From: Roseicella frigidaeris
GTDB taxonomy: Bacteria; Pseudomonadota; Alphaproteobacteria; Acetobacterales; Acetobacteraceae
NCBI RefSeq assembly: GCF_003258945.1
Contig: NZ_QLIX01000034.1
Location: forward strand, 1-38,207
Length of the DNA stretch: 38,207 nucleotides
Direction: 5' to 3'
Shown here one piece after another: positions 27,084 through 33,766 of this stretch. The notes below the pieces were generated by a model. It was not told where the DNA came from. It saw only the letters and a list, made by a program, of their open reading frames with translations, and searched no databases. Position numbers and translations under genes: made by a program. Numbering within the stretch: position 1 is the stretch's first letter; every line of letters starts with the position of its first letter.

Positions 27084-27833
27084 TCAGGCCGAGAGCCGCT
27101 GCGAGACGTCTTCCGACACCTCGAAATTGGCGAAGACATTCTGCACGTCGTCGCTCTCGTCGAGCCGGTCGAGCAGCTTCAGGATCTCGCGCGCCTTCTC
27201 CTCGTCGAGGTCGATGCGCACCGTCGGCACCCATTCGATGCGAGCGCTCTCCGGGCTGCCGAAGCGGGTCTCGAGGGCGTCGCGCACGGCGAAGAAATCC
27301 TCCGGCGCGCAGGTGACCTCGTGCCCCTCCTCGTCGGACTCGACATCGAGCGCGCCGGCCTCGATCGCCGCCTCGAGCATCGCCTCGGCCTGGTCGGCGA
27401 GGCCGGGGAACCAGATCACCCCCTTGCGCTCGAACTGGAAGCTGACCGAGTTGGTCTCGCCGAGCGCCCCGCCGGCCTTGGCGAAGGCGCTGCGGATATC
27501 GCCCGCGGTGCGGTTGCGGTTGTCGGTCAGCGCCTCGACGATGATGGCCACGCCATAGGGTCCGTAGCCCTCGTAGCGGACCTCCTGGAAATCCTCGCCC
27601 TGGCCGGCGGTGCTGGCCCGCTTGATGGCGCGGTCGATGGTGTCGCGGGTCATGTTGGCGGTCAGCGCCGCCTTCACCGCGGCGCGCAGCCGGGGGTTCA
27701 TCGCCGGGTCGGGCAGGCCCTGCTTGGCCGAGACCGTGATCTCGCGGATCAGCTTGCCGAAGGCCTGGGCCTTCTTGGCGCCCTGCGTCGCCTTGCGGTG
27801 CATGATGTTCTTGGCGTGCGAGTGGCCCGCCAT
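27084..27833 (-). CDS. yebC: YebC/PmpR-family transcriptional regulator / translation-associated protein
   Basis: 249 residues, normal for YebC (~246-250). Conserved start '[32 protein letters not shown]', then '[27 protein letters not shown]', '[31 protein letters not shown]', '[17 protein letters not shown]', and the C-terminal acidic '[23 protein letters not shown]'. Members have been described as DNA-binding regulators and, for some, as proteins that relieve ribosome pausing at prolines. That is relevant here because epmA/epmB for EF-P lie 8 kb away, but no direct link is shown. It is the first gene of the ruv-tol run. Confidence 0.96.
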   Translation of the reverse strand: MAGHSHAKNIMHRKATQGAKKAQAFGKLIREITVSAKQGLPDPAMNPRLRAAVKAALTANMTRDTIDRAIKRASTAGQGEDFQEVRYEGYGPYGVAIIVEALTDNRNRTAGDIRSAFAKAGGALGETNSVSFQFERKGVIWFPGLADQAEAMLEAAIEAGALDVESDEEGHEVTCAPEDFFAVRDALETRFGSPESARIEWVPTVRIDLDEEKAREILKLLDRLDESDDVQNVFANFEVSEDVSQRLSA

Positions 27834-27874
27834 GGCAGGGGCTCCAGCATCTTCAGATTGCGGATGAGGAAGGG

Positions 27875-27903
27875 CTTATAGCGCCATGGCGCGGCCCGCG
27901 CCA
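27875..27903 (-). promoter_or_regulatory. Candidate promoter of the yebC-ruv-tol transcription unit
   Basis: TATAAG at 27875-27880 (minus strand) matches the -10 consensus at five of six bases. A 17-bp spacer leads to a weak -35 (TGGCGC). The predicted start would leave a leader of about 35 nt before yebC. Such an AT-rich hexamer stands out in this GC-rich DNA. Confidence 0.4.
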
Positions 27904-28022
27904 CCGGCGCCTGTCCTGGTGCCGCCCTGGTTGCCGCCTCCCGTTTCCGCCCCGGGCCCCGCCGGGCCAGGCGGCAACCATATCGCTTGCGGCGCCGGGC
28001 CCGGCTGGTCCAGGCTGCCGGC

Positions 28023-28652
28023 ATGGACAGCCTCACCCCAGCCGACCCCTTCGCCGTGACGACGCTCGAGCAGCTCGGCGCGATCTACGACCCGCCGCGG
28101 GAGCTGGTGATGAAGAAGGTGGCGCACCGGCTGGAGGAGCGCACCCTCGCCTTCATCGCCGCCTCGCCCTTCTGCGTCCTGGCGACGGTCGGGCCGCAGG
28201 GGGTGCATGCGACGCCGCGCGGCGACGCGCCGGGCTTCGTGGAAGCCCTCGACGACCGCACCCTGGCGCTGCCGGACCGGCGCGGCAACAACCGCCTCGA
28301 CGGGCTGCGCGACATCATCGCCAACCCGGCCGTCGCCCTGCTGTTCCTGGTCCCGGGCGTCGGCGAGGCGCTGCGGATCAACGGCCAGGCGCGGATCACC
28401 GCCGACCCGACGCTCCGCGCCCGCTTCACGGTGCAGGAGAAGGTGCCGGCCACCGTGGTGCTGGTCACGGTCGGCGAGGTCTACATGCAATGCGCCAAGT
28501 CGATCCTGCGCTCGAAGATCTGGGGCGGGCGGGAGCGGCCGCGGGCGGTGCCGAGCATGGGCGAGATGCTGGCCGCCCATACCGGCGGGCTGGTGACGCC
28601 GGCGAGCTACGATGCCGAGGCGCCGCAGCGGCTGCAGGAGACGATGTACTGA
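28023..28652 (+). CDS. Pyridoxamine 5'-phosphate oxidase-like FMN-binding protein (MSMEG_1061-like)
   Basis: 209 residues from ATG 28023. Split-barrel flavoprotein fold: 'RTLAFIAASPFCVLATVGPQGVHATPRGDAPGFVEALDDRTLALPDRRGNNRLDGLRDIIANPAVALLFLVPG' is a continuous PPOX-type core (residues ~40-112). It is followed by 'GEALRINGQARITADPTL' and a C-terminal 'YMQCAKSILRSKIWG', seen in the MSMEG_1061/FMN-reductase-like subgroup. Members bind FMN or F420, but few have known substrates. The protein is soluble and stands alone, divergent from yebC (190 bp). Confidence 0.85.
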   Translation: MDSLTPADPFAVTTLEQLGAIYDPPRELVMKKVAHRLEERTLAFIAASPFCVLATVGPQGVHATPRGDAPGFVEALDDRTLALPDRRGNNRLDGLRDIIANPAVALLFLVPGVGEALRINGQARITADPTLRARFTVQEKVPATVVLVTVGEVYMQCAKSILRSKIWGGRERPRAVPSMGEMLAAHTGGLVTPASYDAEAPQRLQETMY

Positions 28653-28725
28653 CCCATCCCGGGGCGAGTGCGGCGCGGCGGGGGGCTCGGGGCCACGGGG
28701 CCCCGGCCGATCCGGCGCGCCCGGC

Positions 28726-28950
28726 TCACTGGCCGGCGATGCGGGCCTGTTCCTGTCGGCCGGCCTCGGGCCGGCGGGACTGCATCTGGCTACGGGGGAC
28801 GATGCGGATCCGGCCCGGCTGCTGCTGCCGGCGCAGCCGCTCCTCCGTCGCCATGGCATCCCGCATCAGACCCTCATAGCTGAGCCCGCCGGCGGCGCCG
28901 CCCAGAACCGAGGCACCCGGTGCGAAGCGATGGTCCCGAGGGCGATTCAT
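28726..28950 (-). CDS. Small orphan protein, 74 residues, function unknown
   Basis: I do not recognise this family. The case for a real gene is a strong Shine-Dalgarno, GGGGAGGTGATC, immediately before ATG 28950 and an AT-rich promoter-like stretch ~65-95 bp upstream (29015-29045). The protein is basic: a Gly/Ala-rich N-terminal third ('FAPGASVLGGAAGGLSYEGLM'), then 'MATEERLRRQQ', then an Arg/Gln-rich, probably disordered tail. No membrane segment or signal peptide is convincing. It lies between convergent PPOX-like and upstream ymdB genes. Confidence 0.6.
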   Translation of the reverse strand: MNRPRDHRFAPGASVLGGAAGGLSYEGLMRDAMATEERLRRQQQPGRIRIVPRSQMQSRRPEAGRQEQARIAGQ

Positions 28951-29014
28951 GATCACCTCCCCGCTCTGCTAGAGGTGAGTGTGCCAAGAGGCGAGGCCCG
29001 GGCGCCATGACAAA

Positions 29015-29045
29015 ATTATGTTTGTAGCAACGCGCGATGAATCAA
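29015..29045 (-). promoter_or_regulatory. Candidate sigma-70-type promoter for the 74-residue gene
   Basis: On the minus strand CATAAT (29015-29020) is a near-consensus -10. TTGATT (29040-29045) is a good -35 but with a 19-bp spacer. The surrounding ~55 bp is strikingly AT-rich. A 13-bp palindrome, CAACCAATGGTTG (29043-29055), overlaps the -35 and could be an operator. Confidence 0.45.
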
Positions 29046-29085
29046 CCAATGGTTGTTTTGCGGCGCGGTGGTCCGCATGGGCGGC

Positions 29086-29907
29086 TCAGGGCTGCGGCAG
29101 CACCTGCGACAGCCGCCCGCCCTGGCGCACCGGCTCCACCCGCCGCGCCAGCCCGGTCGCGTCGTCGGTCTCGACGAAGAGCCCGCAGAGCGTCGCCTCG
29201 CCCTCCGCCGGGGCCAGGCGCTCGCCCGGCATCTTGCGCCAGAAGCGCAGCGCCGCCCCGCCCTTCTGCATGCCGATGACGCTGTCGTAGTCGCCGCACA
29301 TGCCGGCATCGGTCTGGTAGGCGGTGCCGCCCGGCAGGATCTGGTGGTCGGCGGTCGGCACATGGGTGTGGGTGCCGACGACCAGGCTGACCAGCCCATC
29401 GAAGCTGTGGCCGAAGGCCTGCTTCTCCGAGCTCGCCTCGGCATGCAGGTCGATGACGCTCGCCTGGATGGTCCCGCCCGCCCCCAGGCGGTGCCGCTGG
29501 ATCTCGGCCTGGACGCTGCGGAAGGGGTCGTCGAGCGGGTCCATGAAGAGCCGCCCCATGACGTTGACCACCAGCGCCTTGCGGTTGCCCGGCACCGCCA
29601 CCACGGTCGCGCCGCGCCCCGGCGTGCCGGGGGGGAAGTTCAGCGGCCGCAGGATGCGCGGCTCCTGCTCCAGGGCCGGGATGATCTCCTTGCGGTCCCA
29701 GGCATGGTTGCCGAGGGTGATCACATCCGCCCCCGCGCCGAGGATGGCCCGCGCCATCTCGGGCGACAGGCCGAAGCCATGGCTGGCGTTCTCGGCATTC
29801 ACCACGACGAGCTCGACCCGCAGCGCCGCGCGCAAGCCGGGCAGCGCCGCGACGAGGGCATCCCGGCCGCTGCGGCCCACCACATCGCCGAGAAAGAGAA
29901 TGCGCAC
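29086..29907 (-). CDS. YmdB-like calcineurin-type metallophosphoesterase (TIGR00282 family)
   Basis: 273 residues from GTG 29907 (VRILFLGDVVGRSGRDAL), preceded by GGGAGG, and equal to the family length (~265-275). Metal-ligand motifs: 'LFLGDVVGRSG' (Asp), 'VVNAENASHGFGL' (Asn/Glu), 'ADVITLGNHAWDRKE' (Asn/His), 'VDLHAEASSEKQAF'-like (His) and 'VVGTHTHVPTADHQILPGGTAYQTDAGMCGDYDSVIG' (His-x-His). Homologues such as Bacillus YmdB hydrolyse 2',3'-cyclic nucleotides and affect biofilm and RNA turnover. Its place next to fau/zapA is common in Alphaproteobacteria. Confidence 0.93.
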   Translation of the reverse strand: MRILFLGDVVGRSGRDALVAALPGLRAALRVELVVVNAENASHGFGLSPEMARAILGAGADVITLGNHAWDRKEIIPALEQEPRILRPLNFPPGTPGRGATVVAVPGNRKALVVNVMGRLFMDPLDDPFRSVQAEIQRHRLGAGGTIQASVIDLHAEASSEKQAFGHSFDGLVSLVVGTHTHVPTADHQILPGGTAYQTDAGMCGDYDSVIGMQKGGAALRFWRKMPGERLAPAEGEATLCGLFVETDDATGLARRVEPVRQGGRLSQVLPQP

Positions 29908-29975
29908 GCCCCTGGCCTCCCGGACCGCCCCGGGGCCGGCCATGCCCACCCCGCCGCGCGGGGCGGGGCGATGCT

Positions 29976-30024
29976 AGAGCAGATCGCGGGAGGGCGCGAA
30001 CGCCCGGACGCGTGAAGATGCTCT
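29976..30024. repeat. AGAGCAGATCGCG-type repeat, copy 2 (with palindromic ends)
   Basis: The copy starts AGAGCA and ends TGCTCT (inverted), with an inner GGGCG-CGAA-CGCCC hairpin at its centre. This is a ~49-bp miniature palindromic element. It lies in the 239-bp spacer upstream of ymdB. Confidence 0.7.
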
Positions 30025-30040
30025 ACAGCCAAGGATCCAC

Positions 30041-30076
30041 GGCGGGTCGACGTTCAGGCATGAATGTCGACCCGCC
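30041..30076. repeat. 16-bp near-perfect hairpin between two repeat copies
   Basis: GGCGGGTCGACGTTCA (30041-30056) pairs with TGAATGTCGACCCGCC (30061-30076) at 15 of 16 positions around a 4-nt GGCA loop. There is no T-run. It could terminate fau transcription, act as a protein site, or be another dispersed repeat type. Confidence 0.7.
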
Positions 30077-30078
30077 AT

Positions 30079-30115
30079 AGAGCAGATCGCGGGAGGGCGC
30101 GAAGGCCCGGATGCG
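30079..30115. repeat. AGAGCAGATCGCG-type repeat, copy 3
   Basis: The first ~25 bases match copy 2 at 29976, in the same orientation and only 103 bp away. It then reads GAAGGCCCGGATGCGG, lacking the inverted TGCTCT end, so it is truncated or diverged. It lies 31 bp beyond the fau stop codon. Confidence 0.65.
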
Positions 30116-30146
30116 GGGATCGGCCCGGGGAACGAGCCGCCGCCGG

Positions 30147-30737
30147 TCAGCCGCAGCGGTGCAGCCCGGCCTCGGTCAGCACCGCCTGCAGCGGCCAGTC
30201 ATCGGGCCCCGCCGGCACCTCGGGCAGCTCCTGGCAGGCGAAGGCGCAGCCGATGGCCGTCGCGCCCGGCAGCCCGGCCAGGGTGCGGTCGTAATAGCCG
30301 CCGCCATAGCCGAGGCGCCGCCCGGCCCGGTCGAAGGCGAGCAGCGGCACCAGCACCCAGTCCGGACGCAGCGCCTCGCCGGCAACCGGCTGGCTGGTGC
30401 CCATGGGGCCGCGGCCCAGCGGCTCGCCCGGCCGCCAGCGCCGGAAGGCGAGCGGCAGGCCGCGCCGCGGCGTCACCGGCAGGGCGATGGGATGGCCGCG
30501 CCCGGCCAGCGCGAGGAGCAGCGGCCGGATGTCGATCTCCTGGCCCATCGGCCAGAAGCCGGCGACGACCGCGCCCGCCGGCGGCGGCATCGCGGCGAGC
30601 AGCGTCTCGGCCAGCCCCGCGCCGAGCGCCGGGTCGCAACCGGCGCGGCGGGCCAGGGCCTGGCGGCGCGCCTCGGCCTTCACCTCGCGCAGCAGCAGGT
30701 CGCAATGGGGAGCGGTGGAAGAGTGCGGAGCCACCAT
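30147..30737 (-). CDS. fau: 5-formyltetrahydrofolate cyclo-ligase
   Basis: 196 residues from ATG 30737. It converts 5-formyl-THF to 5,10-methenyl-THF using ATP. Family motifs: N-terminal 'LREVKAEARRQALARRAG' (the usual Lys/Arg-rich helix), 'VAGFWPMGQEIDIRPLLLAL', 'IALPVTPRRGLPLAFRRW', 'PDWVLVPLLAFDRAGRRLGYGGGYYDRTLAGLP' (phosphate-binding Gly-rich loop) and 'AFACQELPEVP'. The length is typical. It directly follows the structured region after zapA, the conserved zapA-ssrS-ygfA arrangement. Confidence 0.94.
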   Translation of the reverse strand: MVAPHSSTAPHCDLLLREVKAEARRQALARRAGCDPALGAGLAETLLAAMPPPAGAVVAGFWPMGQEIDIRPLLLALAGRGHPIALPVTPRRGLPLAFRRWRPGEPLGRGPMGTSQPVAGEALRPDWVLVPLLAFDRAGRRLGYGGGYYDRTLAGLPGATAIGCAFACQELPEVPAGPDDWPLQAVLTEAGLHRCG

Positions 30738-30744
30738 GGCCGTT

Positions 30745-30880
30745 GGCGTATCATCCTCCCAAGGCCTGCGTTAGCAGGTGGGCGCCAGATACCCGGACCA
30801 CGATCCGGACAGAGCCAGCTCCCGGAGGATGCTTATTGGCCCCGGGGATGAATTGCCTGACGCGCCGGGCAGCCCCGCCC
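30745..30880 (-). ncRNA. ssrS: Candidate 6S RNA (ssrS) at its conserved zapA-fau locus
   Basis: This ~135-nt gap is the usual site of ssrS. On the minus strand a TATATC hexamer (about 30885-30890) could be a -10. CATCCTCC (complement of 30824-30831) pairs perfectly with GGAGGATG (complement of 30752-30759), closing two inner hairpins: CCGGA/TCCGG with a 6-nt loop, and CCTGC/GCAGG with a TAAC loop just after GGCGCCCA. The 3' text GGCGCCCACCTGC...GGGAGGATGA resembles what I recall of alphaproteobacterial 6S. The closed part spans only 80 nt, less than normal, so the 5' portion or the fold is uncertain. Confidence 0.45.
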
Positions 30881-30905
30881 CGGTGATATAGGATGCCGGC
30901 CCGCG

Positions 30906-30946
30906 GGCGACCAGCGCCGCCCGGCGAAAAAGCGGCGCTGGTCGCC
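30906..30946 (-). terminator. Perfect 15-bp hairpin directly at the zapA stop codon
   Basis: GGCGACCAGCGCCGC (30906-30920) is the exact complement of GCGGCGCTGGTCGCC (30932-30946). The loop, 30921-30931, holds five consecutive T (minus strand). The stem begins at the base next to the zapA stop. The T-run is in the loop rather than after the stem, so a normal intrinsic terminator is doubtful. A smaller hairpin GCGGC/GCCGC followed by TTTTT is an alternative. Confidence 0.55.
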
Positions 30947-31279
30947 TCAGCCGCGGTCGAGCGTCTGGGCGAGCCCCTCGATCCGCTCGGCGATGCGCGC
31001 CAACCGCTCGGCCAGTTGCGGATCGGGGGCGGCCGGCGCGGCCGGCGCCAGGCCGGAGCGCGCCCGCACCAGCTCGGTCCGCAGGTCGGAGCCCTCATCG
31101 GCCAGCAGCAGCGCCACATGCAGCAGCATGCGGGATTCCGAGAACTGCCCCCCCATGGCGCGGATCAGCCGCACCTTCTCCTCGATCTGCTGCACCAGGT
31201 CGAGGACATGCGCCTCCTCGCCATCCTTGCAGCCGATGGTGTGCTGGTAGCCATTGACCCGGACGGTGACCTGCCCCAC
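30947..31279 (-). CDS. zapA: Cell division protein ZapA
   Basis: 110 residues, typical of ZapA (~100-130). The N-terminal ZapA head 'MGQVTVRVNGYQHTIGCKDGEEAHVLDLVQQIEEKVRLI' is followed by 'SESRMLLHVALLLADEGSDLRTEL', then an Ala/Pro linker and a C-terminal coiled coil ('LAERLARIAERIEGLAQTL'). ZapA tetramers cross-link FtsZ filaments. It starts 4 bp after the DUF4164 gene, with which it is clearly co-transcribed, and ends at the hairpin next to the candidate 6S RNA. Confidence 0.93.
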   Translation of the reverse strand: MGQVTVRVNGYQHTIGCKDGEEAHVLDLVQQIEEKVRLIRAMGGQFSESRMLLHVALLLADEGSDLRTELVRARSGLAPAAPAAPDPQLAERLARIAERIEGLAQTLDRG

Positions 31280-31283
31280 GCCG

Positions 31284-31526
31284 CTACTCTCCCCCGTCCC
31301 GCTGCCCGTCGCCCGTCTCGCCGGCCCGCAGCTCCTCGGCCAGCGCCAGCCGCAGCCGCGCGATGGTCGCGTCCAGCCGCTCCGCCATGGCGGCCACCTC
31401 GGCGCGGGGCACCATCTCGCCCTCCTCCGCCGGCGGCCGGGGGCGGCTCAGCGCCGAGACCAGCTTCTCGACGGCGGATTCCAGCCGTGCCGTCGCCATC
31501 GCCACCGGGTCCCCTGGATCGCTCAT
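31284..31526 (-). CDS. DUF4164-like small coiled-coil protein upstream of zapA
   Basis: 80 residues from ATG 31526 (MSDPGDPVAMATARLESAVEKLVSAL). It is a short, mostly helical protein with two heptad stretches: 'ATARLESAVEKLVSAL' and 'AEVAAMAERLDATIARLRLALAEEL'. Small proteins of this type (DUF4164) sit immediately upstream of zapA in many Alphaproteobacteria and are presumed to work with it in division, but the function is unproven. Only 4 bp separate it from zapA. Confidence 0.78.
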   Translation of the reverse strand: MSDPGDPVAMATARLESAVEKLVSALSRPRPPAEEGEMVPRAEVAAMAERLDATIARLRLALAEELRAGETGDGQRDGGE

Positions 31527-31594
31527 GCCTGTTCCGCAATTGCCGTCGCCGGCCGCGCTGGACGCGGGATTCCGGGCGTGCTGCAAGGCTTGGC

Positions 31595-32038
31595 ATGGCG
31601 ACCGGGACGGGTCAACGGCGGCGGCTGCCGCCTGCGGTGACCGTGCATGACGCGGCCGGGGCGGAACTCGCCCTCCGCCTGGCCGGGCCGCGGGGCGTGA
31701 CGCTGCTCTCGGCGCCGGGCGCCGCGGCCACGCTCGGCGCGCCCTGGTTCCTGGCGATCCTGGGCGCGGCGCGGGCGGCGGTGCCGGGCGTGCCGGCCGC
31801 CGCGCTGCTCGATTGCGGCGATGCGCCGGGCCTCGCGCTGATGGCGCTCAGGGCCGGGCTGCGGGCGCTGGTGCTCGATCCGGGCTGCCCCGGCTTCGCC
31901 GCCGTCGCCGCCGCGGCCAGCGAGGTCGGCGCCTGCCTCCATCCCGGCCGGCCGGCGTCCCTCGACCTCGGCCGCCTCGACCTCACGCGTGCCGGCGGCC
32001 GGGCCAGACTCGCGGCATGGTTGGCAGGCGCCGGGTGA
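31595..32038 (+). CDS. Hypothetical protein upstream of the aldolase
   Basis: 147 residues if started at ATG 31595. GTG 31638 (VTVHDAAGAEL) is an alternative, and neither has a strong Shine-Dalgarno. I do not recognise the family. It is Ala/Gly/Leu-rich, with alternating strand- and helix-like segments ('GVTLLSAPGAAATLGAPWFLAILGAARAAVPG', 'AALLDCGDAPGLALMALRAGLRALVLDPGCPGFAAVAAAASEVGACLHPG', 'ASLDLGRLDL'), suggesting a small alpha/beta fold. There is no signal peptide. It ends 77 bp before the aldolase, in the same direction, and shares its transcription unit or leader region. Confidence 0.6.
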   Translation: MATGTGQRRRLPPAVTVHDAAGAELALRLAGPRGVTLLSAPGAAATLGAPWFLAILGAARAAVPGVPAAALLDCGDAPGLALMALRAGLRALVLDPGCPGFAAVAAAASEVGACLHPGRPASLDLGRLDLTRAGGRARLAAWLAGAG

Positions 32039-32115
32039 CAGGCCGGCAACCTCGCGCTACATCCCGCGACCAGACTCGCCGCTCCAGACTCGTCACCAGC
32101 GAAAGGGTATACGCC

Positions 32116-33039
32116 ATGCAGCTCACGCCGAAGGTGAAAGAGATCCTCTCCTGGTATGAGAGCGACAATCCCGGCACCAAGGCGAACCTTGCCCGGATCC
32201 TGATGGCGGGCAAGCTGAGCGGCACCGGCCGCGTGGTGATCCTGCCGGTGGACCAGGGCTTCGAGCATGGCCCGGCCCGCAGCTTCGCGCCGAATCCGGC
32301 CGGCTACGACCCGCGCTACATGTTCGAGCTGGCGCTCGAGGCGGGGCTCAACGCCTATGCCGCGCCGCTCGGCATGATCGAGGCGGGGGCCTCCTCCTAT
32401 GCCGGCGCCATCCCGACCATCCTGAAGGTGAACTCCTCGAACAGCCTGTCCACCACGAAGGACCAGGCGGTGACCGGGAGCGTCTCCGACGCGCTGCGCC
32501 TCGGCTGCTCGGCGATCGGCTTCACCATCTATCCGAGCTCGGAATACCAGTTCGAGATGATGGAGGAGCTGCGCGAGCTGGCCGAGGAGGCGAAGTCCGT
32601 CGGCCTCGCCGTGGTGGTCTGGAGCTACCCGCGCGGCCCGATGCTCGACAAGACCGGCGAGACGGCGCTCGATATCTGCGCCTATGCGGCGCATATGGCG
32701 GCGCTGCTCGGCGCCCACATCATCAAGGTGAAGCCGCCGACCTCGGCGATCTCGCTCGATGCCGCGAAGAAGACCTACGAGAAGTACCCGGTCGACGTGA
32801 ACGACGAGGTCGCGCGCTTCAAGCACGTGGTGCAGGCCTGCTTCGGCGGCCGCCGGCTCGTGGTCTTCTCGGGCGGCGAGGCGAAGGGCACGGAGGACAT
32901 CCTGAAGGAGGTCCGCGCCATCCACGCCGCGGGCGGCAACGGCTCCATCATGGGCCGCAACGCCTTCCAGCGCTCGAAGGCGGACGCGCTGAACCTGCTC
33001 TCCTCGATCATCGAGATCTACCAGACCCCGGCCAGCTGA
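32116..33039 (+). CDS. Class I fructose-bisphosphate aldolase (archaeal-type / DhnA family)
   Basis: 307 residues from ATG 32116, with GAAAGGG about 8 nt upstream. It cleaves fructose-1,6-bisphosphate to DHAP and GAP through a Schiff base. '[23 protein letters not shown]' is the family's opening motif. The lysine likely to form the Schiff base is in '[15 protein letters not shown]'. '[17 protein letters not shown]' and '[15 protein letters not shown]' form the phosphate-binding loops. It is distinct from class II zinc aldolases. The leader (32039-32115) has a direct repeat, CCAGACTCG at 32070 and 32084. Confidence 0.95.
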   Translation: MQLTPKVKEILSWYESDNPGTKANLARILMAGKLSGTGRVVILPVDQGFEHGPARSFAPNPAGYDPRYMFELALEAGLNAYAAPLGMIEAGASSYAGAIPTILKVNSSNSLSTTKDQAVTGSVSDALRLGCSAIGFTIYPSSEYQFEMMEELRELAEEAKSVGLAVVVWSYPRGPMLDKTGETALDICAYAAHMAALLGAHIIKVKPPTSAISLDAAKKTYEKYPVDVNDEVARFKHVVQACFGGRRLVVFSGGEAKGTEDILKEVRAIHAAGGNGSIMGRNAFQRSKADALNLLSSIIEIYQTPAS

Positions 33040-33130
33040 GGCCGGGACGGGACGGCGGCGCCGACCGCGCCATCGTCCCCCCTCCCCCTCGGCGCTTCCC
33101 AAACCCGTCCCGGCGCGGCATTCAGCCGCC

Positions 33131-33766
33131 ATGGACGCCCCCTGCCGCCTCTACCTCATCACCCCGCCCATCCTGCCGCCGGATTTCCCGGACCGGCTGG
33201 CGGCGGCGCTCGATGCCGGCGACGTGGCCTGCCTGCAGCTCCGCCTGAAGGAGGCGCCGCCGGACGCGGTCCGCCGCGCCGTCGAGGCGCTGATGCCGAT
33301 CGCCCAGGCCCGCGACGTCGCCTTCCTGCTGAATGACGACGCGGCGCTGGCCGCCGAGCTCGGCTGCGACGGCGCGCATCTCGGCCAGGAGGATGGCGAC
33401 CACGCCGAGGGCCGCCGGCTGCTCGAGGGCCGCATCCTCGGCATCACCTGCCACGACAGCCGCCACCTAGCCATGCTGGCGGGCGAGGCCGGCGCCGATT
33501 ACGTCGCCTTCGGCGCCTTCTTCCCGACCACGACGAAGGAGGCGCGGCACCGCGCCGGCACCGACCTGCTGGAATGGTGGTCGGAGATGTTCGAGATCCC
33601 CTGCGTGGCGATCGGCGGCATCACCGCGGCCAATTGCGCCCCCCTGGTGCGGGCGGGGGCGGATTTCCTGGCGGTGGTCGGGGCGGTGTGGAACCATCCC
33701 GAGGGCCCGGCCGCCGGCGTCCGGGCGATGCAGCGGGCGATCGCGGAGGCGGGCGATGCGGCTTGA
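33131..33766 (+). CDS. thiE: Thiamine phosphate synthase
   Basis: 211 residues. It joins HMP-PP and thiazole phosphate to thiamine phosphate. TIM-barrel motifs: '[10 protein letters not shown]', '[10 protein letters not shown]' (the usual QLR.K), '[27 protein letters not shown]' (NDD..LA...ADGVHLGQ), '[35 protein letters not shown]' (GPxFxTxTK equivalent) and '[31 protein letters not shown]'. The Lys and Thr of TTTKE bind pyrophosphate. The next gene (PhzF-like) starts inside its last four codons (11-nt overlap), indicating coupled translation. thiD lies 21 kb away on the other strand. Confidence 0.94.
   Translation: MDAPCRLYLITPPILPPDFPDRLAAALDAGDVACLQLRLKEAPPDAVRRAVEALMPIAQARDVAFLLNDDAALAAELGCDGAHLGQEDGDHAEGRRLLEGRILGITCHDSRHLAMLAGEAGADYVAFGAFFPTTTKEARHRAGTDLLEWWSEMFEIPCVAIGGITAANCAPLVRAGADFLAVVGAVWNHPEGPAAGVRAMQRAIAEAGDAA

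Noticed and set aside
28979-29290. A + strand open frame antisense to ymdB covering the AT-rich patch
   Set aside because: It lacks a ribosome-binding site and family features, and it overlaps the well-supported ymdB gene. The AT-rich patch is better explained as a promoter.
30745-30835. Signal recognition particle (4.5S) RNA
   Set aside because: The conserved GGAAGG...AGCAG-type tetraloop region is absent, and the zapA-fau location fits 6S better.
33042-33113. Terminator after the aldolase: CCGGGACGGG (33042-33051) with CCCGTCCCGG (33104-33113)
   Set aside because: The arms are perfectly complementary but 52 bases apart, with no T-run, so a simple hairpin terminator is unlikely.
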